5,276 nucleotides of DNA, from contig JAFBAM010000124.1 in NCBI GenBank assembly GCA_019247755.1, forward strand, positions 1 to 5,276. Reading direction: 5' to 3'. Numbering within the stretch: position 1 is the stretch's first letter; every line of letters starts with the position of its first letter. The notes beneath the pieces were generated by a model. The model searched no databases. It was not told the DNA's origin and saw only the letters and a list, made by a program, of their open reading frames with translations. This stretch comes from Sphingomonas sp. Its GTDB lineage: Bacteria > Pseudomonadota > Alphaproteobacteria > Sphingomonadales > Sphingomonadaceae. Both the position numbers and the translations under genes were made by a program. This document shows positions 1 through 5,276 of this stretch, piece by piece.

Positions 1-611
1 CCGGCAATCCAGCGTGAGTTGCGGTCGGTGAGGGGAAGCACTGGTAGCTGGATCGCTGCGACGTCGCCGATCAGGCCATCGAAGATCCGAAGCTCGTAAC
101 GATGGACTACGTCCTCGGCGTCGTGAAGCACGACTGCCTTGGCCTCGACCCCCTTCGCCAGCTCATATTCGACGAGCGCGTCATAGAGGTGATTGAGGCA
201 ATCGGCCTTGGTGGTCGGGCCGTTGGCCGCGACCTCGACGGCTTCGACGCGCGGATCGGCCACACCGGCGATTGCTGCCGCCGTCGCAGGGTCATTGCGA
301 TAATGGCCGACGAAGATTCGGTAATCGTCGTAATCGTACCGCTGCAACGTCGCCTTCAACATCGAGGCGATGACCGCGGACTCATCCCAGGCGGGAACGA
401 GGACGGCGATGAAGCCGGGATTCTTGTTAAAGACGTAATAGCTGGCGTAGGTTCGCGGGTGACGCCTGTAGATTCTCAGCCCGCGCCAAAGCCGCCGCGC
501 GAAATAGATCAGGTCGACTAAAAGATCGTTGACCGCAAACAACAGGAACCCGACTCCTGCGAACAGGGCGAGTTCTGCCGCGAAACGGCTCAGAAATTCG
601 GCAATGGGCAT
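1..611 (-). CDS. NfrB-like membrane glycosyltransferase (GT2), C-terminus beyond window edge
   Basis: The reading frame is open from an ATG at 611 to the left edge, giving 203 complete codons and no stop, so only the N-terminal part is present. It begins MPIAEFLSRF, followed by a hydrophobic membrane segment at about residues 13-37 and a basic stretch (RRLWRGLRIYRRHPR). A GT-A glycosyltransferase 2 core follows: VPAWDES (72-78) at the start of the nucleotide-binding fold, TTKADCLN (133-140) and the acidic HDAEDVVH (163-170), whose DAED is the metal/nucleotide-sugar motif. This arrangement matches the inner-membrane NfrB/bacteriophage-N4-adsorption type of processive-like glycosyltransferase, which in sphingomonads is usually a much longer protein with a C-terminal regulatory domain. 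An in-frame TAG at 638-636 lies only eight codons upstream and no other ATG/GTG/TTG intervenes, which fixes the start, although no clear Shine-Dalgarno precedes it. It is transcribed divergently from the four-gene cluster. The sugar substrate cannot be read from this part. Family confidence is high; the exact role is unknown. Confidence 0.88.
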   Translation of the reverse strand, partial: MPIAEFLSRFAAELALFAGVGFLLFAVNDLLVDLIYFARRLWRGLRIYRRHPRTYASYYVFNKNPGFIAVLVPAWDESAVIASMLKATLQRYDYDDYRIFVGHYRNDPATAAAIAGVADPRVEAVEVAANGPTTKADCLNHLYDALVEYELAKGVEAKAVVLHDAEDVVHRYELRIFDGLIGDVAAIQLPVLPLTDRNSRWIA

Positions 612-821
612 GGAAGCCAGGCGGTCGCGCGCGGCCTAGAATCGGGCTCTGTGCGGACTGGAATATGCTCGGTTCATTGGCTCCCCTGACGCGAATCAAT
701 ACAAACCGAGCCCGCGTTCGATGGCATAATCGGAATTAAACAACAAGATTGGATGGTTAAGCTGTCGTTTCGGATGATTCGGCCACGATTGGCGAAGTGG
801 CGCTTTCGGAATAGCGTTATC
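612..821. promoter_or_regulatory. Divergent intergenic/promoter region
   Basis: This stretch separates the minus-strand glycosyltransferase from the plus-strand IalB-like gene and must hold promoters for both directions; that is inferred from layout. I found no convincing paired -35/-10 on either strand. The best -10-like hexamer on the plus strand is CATAAT at 725-730, with no TTGACA-like partner at the right distance. The part from about 690 to 820 is visibly more AT-rich than the genes around it. On the minus strand a strong AGGGGAG (687-681) stands 3 nt before an ATG (677) that opens a 13-codon ORF ending at 636. GGTCGCGCGCGGCC (622-635) is an almost perfect palindrome, one mismatch pair. 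If the IalB-like gene starts at 753 rather than 822, this region shortens to 612-752. Confidence 0.45.
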
Positions 822-1322
822 ATGATGAAGCGCGGAATGATCATCTCGCTTGGGCTCTTGGCGACCGCAGCCGGCGCTCGCGGCTCGGTGCTCTTTGCCG
901 GCGGCGCCTGGGCAGCGATCGACCGCGGGGCCGTGTGCGAGGCGCTGTCCCGCTCGCAGAATATCGCGCCCAGGGATAAGGTGCAGGCGGAGGCGGGCAT
1001 CAGTTTCTTTGCCAATGGCGGCCGCGCCGCCGAGGTGCATGTCCGGATGAGTCGGATGCCTCGCGGCGATGCCAGCGTCATCCTTCACGTCGGCGACCAG
1101 CCGTTCCTGTTGGTGACCCGATCGGGAATGGCCTGGAGCCGCGGCCCGCTGCAGGCGCAGGCCATCATCGAAGCGTTTCGGGCCGGAACGACGATGCGCG
1201 TTGAAAGTCGCGACATGGCGGGCGTACGTTTCTCTGATCCTTATCTTCTCGACGGCGCGCCGACGGCGATCGATGCGGCGGCGGCCCGTTGTGCGCTCCG
1301 CGGCACTGGCAAAATCCAGTAA
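822..1322 (+). CDS. Exported IalB-like (invasion-associated locus B family) protein
   Basis: This is a 166-residue protein. The N-terminus MMKRGMIISLGLLATAAG continues into a second hydrophobic patch ending in GGAWA, which reads as a signal peptide cleaved near residue 31, or possibly an uncleaved anchor; the product is probably periplasmic. The mature part has a region rich in beta strands: QAEAGISFFANGG, then VHVRMSR, then SVILHVGDQPFLLVTRSGMAW (split by short turns), a helix (AIIEAFRAGTTMRV) and a C-terminal DAAAARC. This order, including the final helix ending in Cys, resembles the IalB fold common in Alphaproteobacteria. C39 and C157 bracket the domain and could form a disulfide. Function in free-living species is not established. 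The frame is open further upstream to an ATG at 753, but the extra 23 residues are basic, AT-rich in sequence and lack a ribosome site, so I prefer 822 (825 is equally possible). It lies 24 nt before rlmN and is probably co-transcribed with it. Confidence 0.72.
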   Translation: MMKRGMIISLGLLATAAGARGSVLFAGGAWAAIDRGAVCEALSRSQNIAPRDKVQAEAGISFFANGGRAAEVHVRMSRMPRGDASVILHVGDQPFLLVTRSGMAWSRGPLQAQAIIEAFRAGTTMRVESRDMAGVRFSDPYLLDGAPTAIDAAAARCALRGTGKIQ

Positions 1323-1334
1323 TTGCACCTAGAT

Positions 1335-1340
1335 AGGCGG
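1335..1340 (+). promoter_or_regulatory. Shine-Dalgarno for rlmN (decides start)
   Basis: AGGCGG lies 6 nt before the ATG at 1347. This favours 1347 over the in-frame TTG at 1323, which sits directly on the stop codon of the upstream gene and has no ribosome site of its own. Confidence 0.65.
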
Positions 1341-1346
1341 CTCGCC

Positions 1347-2522
1347 ATGAGTGCCGACACCAACCTGATGCCGATCCCCGGCGCCGTTGACCCTGTGCCT
1401 GTGGCGCGGGCCACAAAGCCACGCGCCGATGGCAAGGTCGAGCTTGTCGGGCTGTCGAAAGACGCAATCCGCGCCGAGTTCGAGACCGCGGGGCTTGAGC
1501 CGAAGCAGGCGAAGCTTCGTTCCAAGCAGGTCTGGCACTGGATCTACAATCGCGGCGTCATTGACTTTATGGGCATGAGCGACGTCGCCAAGGCTCAGCA
1601 GCCTTGGTTCGCCGAGCGGTTCGTCATTTCGCGGCCCGAAGTCGTCGAGGCGCAGGTTTCCTCCGACGGCACGCGCAAGTGGCTGTTGAGGACGCACGAC
1701 GGCCATGATTTCGAGATGGTGTTCATCCCGGATGCCGATCGCGGGACCCTGTGCGTGTCGAGCCAGGTCGGCTGCACGCTCAACTGCCGTTTCTGTCACA
1801 CCGGGACGATGCAGCTGGTCCGCAACCTGGAGCCTGCGGAGATTGTCGGGCAGGTGATGCTCGCTCGCGACGCGCTCGGCGAATGGCCGAGCCAGCCGGA
1901 AGGCCGCATGCTCACCAACATCGTCATGATGGGCATGGGCGAGCCGCTCTACAATTTCGACAATGTCCGCGACGCGCTGAAGATCGTGATGGATGGCGAC
2001 GGGCTCGGCCTGTCACGCCGCCGGATTACGCTGTCGACCAGCGGCGTCGTGCCGATGATGGAACGTGCCGGCGCCGAGATCGGCGTCAACCTTGCAGTGT
2101 CGCTTCACGCGGTGACCAAGGAAATCCGCGACGAGATCGTGCCGCTCAATCGGAAGTACGGGATCGAGCAGCTGCTTGAGGCATGCGCGGCATATCCCGG
2201 GGCGAACAATGCGCGCCGCATTACGTTTGAATATGTGATGCTGAAGGACAAGAACGACAGCGATGAGCATGCGCGGGAGCTGGTGCGGCTGATCCGGCAA
2301 TACCGCCTGCCCGCGAAGGTCAACCTGATCCCCTTCAACCCATGGCCGGGCGCGCCCTACGAATGCTCGACCGACGACCGCATCCGCTCATTCAGCAACA
2401 TCGTCTTCGAGGCCGGCATCTCAGCACCGGTGCGCACGCCGCGCGGCCGCGACATAGATGCCGCCTGCGGCCAGCTCAAAACTGCGGCCGAAAAGAAACG
2501 CCGGAGTCGCGAGGCGGCTTAA
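1347..2522 (+). CDS. rlmN: Dual-specificity rRNA/tRNA adenine-C2 methyltransferase RlmN
   Basis: This cytoplasmic radical-SAM enzyme methylates C2 of A2503 in 23S rRNA and of A37 in a subset of tRNAs, which supports translational accuracy. The protein has 391 residues, a normal length for the family. The N-terminal helical RNA-binding part includes KQVWHWIYNRGV. The radical-SAM cluster motif is C143-x3-C147-x2-C150 (GCTLNCRFCHTG), preceded by C136 in TLCVSSQVGC, the cysteine that in the E. coli enzyme (C118) resolves the covalent RNA adduct. GEPLYNF (198-204), LSTSGVVP, VNLAVSLHA and NLIPFNPWPG are the expected later core motifs. C374 in DIDAACGQL is the methyl-carrying cysteine (C355 in E. 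coli), so all catalytic cysteines are present and the enzyme should be active. The first 30 or so residues are a poorly conserved, Pro/Ala-rich extension. Its stop overlaps the next start by one base (TAATG), indicating translational coupling. Confidence 0.97.
   Translation: MSADTNLMPIPGAVDPVPVARATKPRADGKVELVGLSKDAIRAEFETAGLEPKQAKLRSKQVWHWIYNRGVIDFMGMSDVAKAQQPWFAERFVISRPEVVEAQVSSDGTRKWLLRTHDGHDFEMVFIPDADRGTLCVSSQVGCTLNCRFCHTGTMQLVRNLEPAEIVGQVMLARDALGEWPSQPEGRMLTNIVMMGMGEPLYNFDNVRDALKIVMDGDGLGLSRRRITLSTSGVVPMMERAGAEIGVNLAVSLHAVTKEIRDEIVPLNRKYGIEQLLEACAAYPGANNARRITFEYVMLKDKNDSDEHARELVRLIRQYRLPAKVNLIPFNPWPGAPYECSTDDRIRSFSNIVFEAGISAPVRTPRGRDIDAACGQLKTAAEKKRRSREAA
2511..2517 (+). promoter_or_regulatory. 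Shine-Dalgarno for the MpaB-like gene, inside the rlmN end
   Basis: GAGGCGG lies in the last codons of rlmN, 4 nt before the ATG at 2522. Together with the TAATG overlap it marks 2522 as the true start; the same frame is open back to an ATG at 2342, but that part only shadows rlmN. Confidence 0.6.
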
Positions 2523-3370
2523 TGTTTGCGCCGGTACGCCGAGCCTTGGTGAGGCAGGTCCGCGCAACCTTCAACGATCAGGCGAAGGGTGAGAAGCCCG
2601 TGCCTGCGTCCGACGACGCGCTCTTCCCGCCCGGATCGGTAATCCGCCGCGTGCATGGCGACGTCACCTCGATGATGGTCGGCGGCATCGCGGCGCTGCT
2701 GACGCAGATGCTCCATCCCAAAGCGCTCGCCGGCGTGTGGGATCACAGCGACGTGCACGACGACTTGCTCGGGCGGCTGCGACGCACCGCGCGCTTCATA
2801 GCGGTCACTACTTATGGTCATCGCGACAAAGCGGAGGCGGCGATCGCCAAAGTCAAGGCGATCCATGAGCAGGTCAGCGGCACGCTACCGGACGGTACCG
2901 AGTATCGCGCGACCGATCCGCATTTGCTCGCCTGGGTGCACGTCGCCGGGGCCATCAATTTCCTCGATGGCTGGCGTCGCTATGCCGAGCCGCGGATGAG
3001 CCGCGCCGACCAGGACACCTATTTCGCCGAAAGCGGCGAAGTCGCGCGCTTGCTCGATGCCGACCCGGTGCCGCGCACGCGCGCTCAGGCGGAGAACCTG
3101 ATCCGGGAATTCCGCTCCGAATTGCGGTCGGATCAGCGAACGCGAGCGTTCCGCGATCTCGTGCTCAAGTCGCCGGTCAAATCCGTGGCGGAAGCGCCGG
3201 TGCAGCGCCTGCTGATGAACGCCGCAGTCGATCTCATGCCCGCCTTCGCGCGCAATATGCACGGGCTCTCCCGGCCGTTGATCTCGCCATTCGTGCGCGG
3301 AGCGACCTACGGCGTCGCTCAGACGATCCGCTGGGCCTTCGCTGGCGAGCATTATCGTAAACCGCATTGA
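2522..3370 (+). CDS. Oxygenase MpaB/DUF2236 family protein
   Basis: This is a 282-residue protein of the MpaB/Lcp-like family (DUF2236), whose studied members (latex-clearing protein Lcp, fungal MpaB) are heme b oxygenases acting on hydrophobic isoprenoid chains. Visible family features: FPPGSVIRRVHGD near the start (35-47), a hydrophobic helix with QMLHPKALAGVWDHS (62-76), RLRRTARFIAVTTYG (85-99), LLAWVHVAGAINF (135-147) and a late helical region ending in SPFVRG (255-260). H140 in the WVH motif is the likely heme-axial histidine, and R85-x2-R88-T89 resembles the Arg/Lys-Thr cluster near the heme in Lcp; both are assigned by pattern only. There is no signal peptide; the hydrophobic helices suggest a soluble or membrane-associated cytoplasmic protein. 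It is translationally coupled to rlmN and followed 54 nt later by a CFA-type methyltransferase. The substrate is unknown. Family confidence is high; the lipid role is inference. Confidence 0.88.
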   Translation: MFAPVRRALVRQVRATFNDQAKGEKPVPASDDALFPPGSVIRRVHGDVTSMMVGGIAALLTQMLHPKALAGVWDHSDVHDDLLGRLRRTARFIAVTTYGHRDKAEAAIAKVKAIHEQVSGTLPDGTEYRATDPHLLAWVHVAGAINFLDGWRRYAEPRMSRADQDTYFAESGEVARLLDADPVPRTRAQAENLIREFRSELRSDQRTRAFRDLVLKSPVKSVAEAPVQRLLMNAAVDLMPAFARNMHGLSRPLISPFVRGATYGVAQTIRWAFAGEHYRKPH

Positions 3371-3376
3371 TTTGCG

Positions 3377-3395
3377 GCCACGCCCGGGGCGTGGC
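3377..3395 (+). other. Perfect GC hairpin in the gap between the MpaB-like gene and cfa
   Basis: GCCACGCC (3377-3384) and GGCGTGGC (3388-3395) pair perfectly, giving an 8-bp stem with a 3-nt CGG loop. It begins 7 nt after the upstream stop and ends 29 nt before the next start. No T-tract follows (the next bases are ATCGGGGCGG), so it is not a standard intrinsic terminator. It could protect the upstream mRNA 3' end, partially attenuate read-through into cfa, or be a Rho-associated element. Confidence 0.5.
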
Positions 3396-3413
3396 ATCGG
3401 GGCGGCAACTATC

Positions 3414-3418
3414 GGGAG
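3414..3418 (+). promoter_or_regulatory. Shine-Dalgarno for cfa
   Basis: GGGAG lies 6 nt before the ATG at 3425, a good fit for ribosome binding and in agreement with the start MSLIGKF. Confidence 0.6.
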
Positions 3419-3424
3419 TCTGAA

Positions 3425-4708
3425 ATGTCGCTGATCGGCAAGTTTATCGATCGAATACTGCCGGTCGGCAGCATCACGCTCGTCGGTCCCGACGGGAAGC
3501 GCGAGACGCACGGTCCCGGCGGGGGCAGCCACGTGACCGTGAAATTCCACGATCGCCGCGTGGCGCTCGACATCTTCCGCAATCCGCGTCTCCGGCTCGG
3601 TGAGGCCTATATGGACGGGCGGCTGACGATCGAGGACGGCGGCACGATCCTCGACCTGCTCGAGCTGATCACCGGCGCCGAGCCCTGGGAGCGCGGCCAC
3701 CGAAAGGACCTCGCCAAGGGCAAGGCCGGAAAGCTCGTCTCGCTGTTCCGCCGCAATCCGGTCGCCAAGTCGCGCAAGAATGTCGCGCACCATTACGACA
3801 TCGGGAACGAGCTGTACGCGCTCTTCCTCGACGACGACCTGCAGTACAGCTGCGCGTACTTCACCGATCCGAAGAACAGCCTGGAGCAGGCGCAAGCGGA
3901 CAAGAAGGCGCACATCGCGGCCAAGCTCGACCTGAAGCCCGGCCAGCGCGTGCTCGACATCGGCTGCGGTTGGGGCGGGATGGCGCTCTACCTGCACAAG
4001 GTTGCAGGAGTGGATGTGCTCGGAATCACGCTCTCCGAGGAGCAGCTGAAGGTCGCCCGCCGTCGCGCCAGGGACGCCGGCGTCTCAGACCATGTGAAGT
4101 TCGAGCTGATCGACTACCGGCTGTTGAACGACCGCTTCGACCGGATCGTGTCGGTCGGCATGTTCGAGCATGTCGGAGCGGCCCACTACGACGAGTTCTA
4201 CGCCAAGTGCCGCGAGCTATTGACCGACGACGGCGTGATGCTGCTGCACACGATCGGCAAGCTCGGCGGCGCGGGGACGCCTGACCCGTTCACCGACAAA
4301 TGGGTCTTCCCGGGATATCACCTCCCGTCGCTCAGCCAGATGTGCGGCTCAAGCGAGAAGGTGAAGATGATCGTCAGCGACGTCGAGACGCTGCGGCTGC
4401 ACTATGCTTACACGCTCCGCCATTGGCTCGAGCGGGCGATCAAGGCCCGCGCGAAGATCGTGAAGATGTACGACGAGCGCTTCTTCCGCATGTGGGAATT
4501 CTACCTCGCTGGCGGGATCGTGATGTTCGAGAGCGGCGCGGCCTGCAATTTTCAGGTGCAGTACGTCCGCGATCGCCGCGCGACACCGATCACGCGCGAC
4601 TACATGCTGGAGACCGAGCGCAAATATCGGGCGCTGGATGCGAAACCGGCGCCGGCGGCGAAGAAGCCGCGCAGCGCCGGTCGCAAGAAAACGCTGGAAA
4701 CCGCCTAG
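3425..4708 (+). CDS. cfa: Cyclopropane-fatty-acyl-phospholipid synthase family SAM-dependent methyltransferase
   Basis: Enzymes of this family transfer the methyl carbon of S-adenosylmethionine onto the double bond of unsaturated acyl chains in membrane phospholipids, giving cyclopropane (or in some members methyl-branched) chains. The protein has 427 residues. An N-terminal accessory domain (1-110, with LRLGEAYMDGRLTIEDG at 57-73) precedes the catalytic domain. Visible motifs: HHYDIGN (122-128), QYSCAYF (140-146, C143), the SAM-binding VLDIGCGWGG (176-185), MFEHVG (246-251, E248), LHTIG (274-278, H275), FPGYHLPSL (295-303) and HYAYTLRHW (326-334, Y327). C143, E248, H275 and Y327 correspond by pattern to the bicarbonate-binding active-site residues of E. 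coli Cfa, so it looks catalytically intact. The last 20 or so residues form an Ala/Pro/Lys/Arg-rich basic tail. It is probably the last gene of the cluster, and its stop overlaps that of the convergent EF-hand gene. A cyclopropane versus methyl-branched product cannot be decided from sequence alone. Confidence 0.93.
   Translation: MSLIGKFIDRILPVGSITLVGPDGKRETHGPGGGSHVTVKFHDRRVALDIFRNPRLRLGEAYMDGRLTIEDGGTILDLLELITGAEPWERGHRKDLAKGKAGKLVSLFRRNPVAKSRKNVAHHYDIGNELYALFLDDDLQYSCAYFTDPKNSLEQAQADKKAHIAAKLDLKPGQRVLDIGCGWGGMALYLHKVAGVDVLGITLSEEQLKVARRRARDAGVSDHVKFELIDYRLLNDRFDRIVSVGMFEHVGAAHYDEFYAKCRELLTDDGVMLLHTIGKLGGAGTPDPFTDKWVFPGYHLPSLSQMCGSSEKVKMIVSDVETLRLHYAYTLRHWLERAIKARAKIVKMYDERFFRMWEFYLAGGIVMFESGAACNFQVQYVRDRRATPITRDYMLETERKYRALDAKPAPAAKKPRSAGRKKTLETA
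4645..4681 (-). terminator. Candidate terminator hairpin for the EF-hand gene, inside the cfa 3' end
   Basis: ACCGGCGC (4645-4652) pairs perfectly with GCGCCGGT (4674-4681), and inside it GCGGC (4655-4659) pairs with GCCGC (4666-4670) around a 6-nt loop. Read on the minus strand, it begins 24 nt past the EF-hand stop and is followed by only TTT before GCATCC, so the U-tract is weak. It lies within the Ala/Lys-rich tail of the opposite gene, and a GC-rich repetitive coding sequence could produce it by chance. Confidence 0.3.
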
Positions 4709-5276
4709 CTGGGCTTACGCTCGTGGCGAAGGGCGTGCATCTGCGCGCGCTCGTCGGGCGTAATCTTCCCGTCGTGGTTGAGGTCGGCCTTGTCGAAATG
4801 CGCCAGGGCCGCGGTCTCCGCTTCCTGGAGCGTCAGCCGGCCGTCGTGATTTGCGTCGGCCATGTCGAAGAGATGGCCGCCGAACCCGTGGCCCATTCCC
4901 TCACCGTGCATCCGCATCTTCATGCCTTCCATTGCGGGTCCGCCGGGCATGGGAGGGCCACCGTCCGGACCGTTGCGGATGATCATCACTCGCTCCTGGC
5001 GGACTTGAGGCGCTGCTGACGTGAACTCCTGGCGGCTGATGCTGCCGTCATGATTAGTGTCGAGCCGGTCGAAGATCTGATTCCGGTCGCCCATTATGAC
5101 GCCGTGCTCGCTGAGACGTTTCTCCATGTCCCCGGCCATGCCCATCGCGCCCATCATCTTCTGGTGGAGCGCGTCGATTTCCTCTCGCGTGACGACACCA
5201 TCGCGATTGGTATCGAGCTTTGCGAACATCTCTCGAACGTGCTTGACCGCTTCGTCGCGCGTCATCTCGCGGTCGT
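4705..5276 (-). CDS. EF-hand calcium-binding protein with four EF-hand loops, N-terminus probably beyond window edge
   Basis: The frame ends with TAG at 4707-4705 and is open through the right edge. An internal ATG at 5265 would give 186 residues, but no ribosome site precedes it and the codons before it (D-R-E) continue the frame. Bacterial proteins of this type usually start with a signal peptide, so the true start is probably outside. Counting from that Met, four canonical 12-residue loops are present: DTNRDGVVTREE (18-29), DTNHDGSISRQE (69-80), DANHDGRLTLQE (137-148) and DLNHDGKITPDE (161-172). All carry Asp at 1, Asn at 3, Asp at 5, Gly at 6 and Glu at 12, so all should bind calcium. Between loops 2 and 3 lies a Met/Gly/Pro/His-rich linker (96-132). 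The role is probably calcium binding in the periplasm; partner and function are unknown. It converges on cfa with a 4-nt overlap. Confidence 0.9.
   Translation of the reverse strand, partial: DREMTRDEAVKHVREMFAKLDTNRDGVVTREEIDALHQKMMGAMGMAGDMEKRLSEHGVIMGDRNQIFDRLDTNHDGSISRQEFTSAAPQVRQERVMIIRNGPDGGPPMPGGPAMEGMKMRMHGEGMGHGFGGHLFDMADANHDGRLTLQEAETAALAHFDKADLNHDGKITPDERAQMHALRHERKPS

Noticed and set aside
102..521. Plus-strand open frame of 139 codons
   Set aside because: It is antisense to the glycosyltransferase, whose minus-strand frame shows a membrane segment, VPAWDES and DAED motifs.
725..730. CATAAT as a -10 box of a plus-strand promoter
   Set aside because: No TTGACA-like element lies 16-18 nt upstream, so it is too weak to call on its own.
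1323..1346. TTG start for rlmN at 1323
   Set aside because: It immediately follows the upstream stop with no ribosome site; AGGCGG points to the ATG at 1347.
2342..2521. Longer start for the MpaB-like protein at 2342
   Set aside because: The added 60 residues only read the end of rlmN in another frame, while 2522 has a Shine-Dalgarno and begins the family-like N-terminus.
2885..3997. Long open frame of 370 codons on the minus strand
   Set aside because: It lies antisense across the ends of two genes with clear family motifs, has no recognisable domain, and shows the R/H/A/D/E-rich composition typical of antisense frames in GC-rich coding DNA.
4300..5019. Plus-strand open frame of 239 codons running through the end of cfa into the EF-hand gene
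   Set aside because: It is out of frame with cfa and antisense to the EF-hand gene, both of which have unmistakable motifs; its composition is that of a shadow frame.
4750..5214. Similar short DNA segments encoding the EF-hand loops, as a possible tandem DNA repeat
   Set aside because: The similarity follows from the conserved loop codons (DxNxDG) and does not extend into the flanks, so it is a protein-domain repeat and not a DNA repeat array.
5263..5265. ATG at 5265 as the true start of the EF-hand protein
   Set aside because: There is no ribosome site in front, the frame continues to the edge, and the expected signal peptide is missing, so the gene most likely begins outside the window.

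Overview
The window looks like a piece of an alphaproteobacterial chromosome, most likely from the order Sphingomonadales (Sphingomonas or a close relative). This rests on the high GC content judged by eye, on codon use rich in GCC/CGC/GTC/CTC, and on the type of proteins: an NfrB-like glycosyltransferase, an IalB-like exported protein, a DUF2236/MpaB oxygenase, a CFA-type lipid methyltransferase and a tetra-EF-hand protein. The assignment comes from family knowledge and was not checked against a database. No mobile element, CRISPR array, rRNA or tRNA is visible, and nothing suggests recent transfer.

Layout. (1) Positions 1-611, minus strand: the N-terminal 203 codons of a membrane-anchored family 2 glycosyltransferase (NfrB-like), cut off by the left edge. 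(2) Positions 612 to about 821: the divergent promoter region, with a possible 13-codon leader ORF ahead of the glycosyltransferase. (3) Positions 822-4708, plus strand: a compact run of four genes in the order exported IalB-like protein, rlmN (dual-specificity rRNA/tRNA adenine-C2 methyltransferase), MpaB/DUF2236 oxygenase-like protein, and cyclopropane-fatty-acyl-phospholipid synthase family methyltransferase. Spacings are 24 nt, a 1-nt TAATG overlap and 54 nt, so the four are probably co-transcribed. The 54-nt gap holds a perfect 8-bp GC hairpin without a T-tract. (4) Positions 4705-5276, minus strand: a protein with four canonical EF-hand loops and a Met/Gly/His-rich linker. It converges on the CFA gene with a 4-nt overlap of stop codons (CTAG) and is probably truncated at its N-terminus by the right edge.

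How the genes may work together. RlmN is a housekeeping translation-fidelity enzyme and its link to the neighbours is probably only transcriptional. The most suggestive pair is the heme-type DUF2236 oxygenase followed by the CFA-type methyltransferase. Both could act on membrane lipids, but that is inference from adjacency. The rest of the window reads as ordinary chromosomal content. The points worth a second look are the oxygenase/methyltransferase pair, the Met/His-rich linker of the EF-hand protein, two strong hairpins and the leader mini-ORF. I do not see a clearly new multi-gene system.
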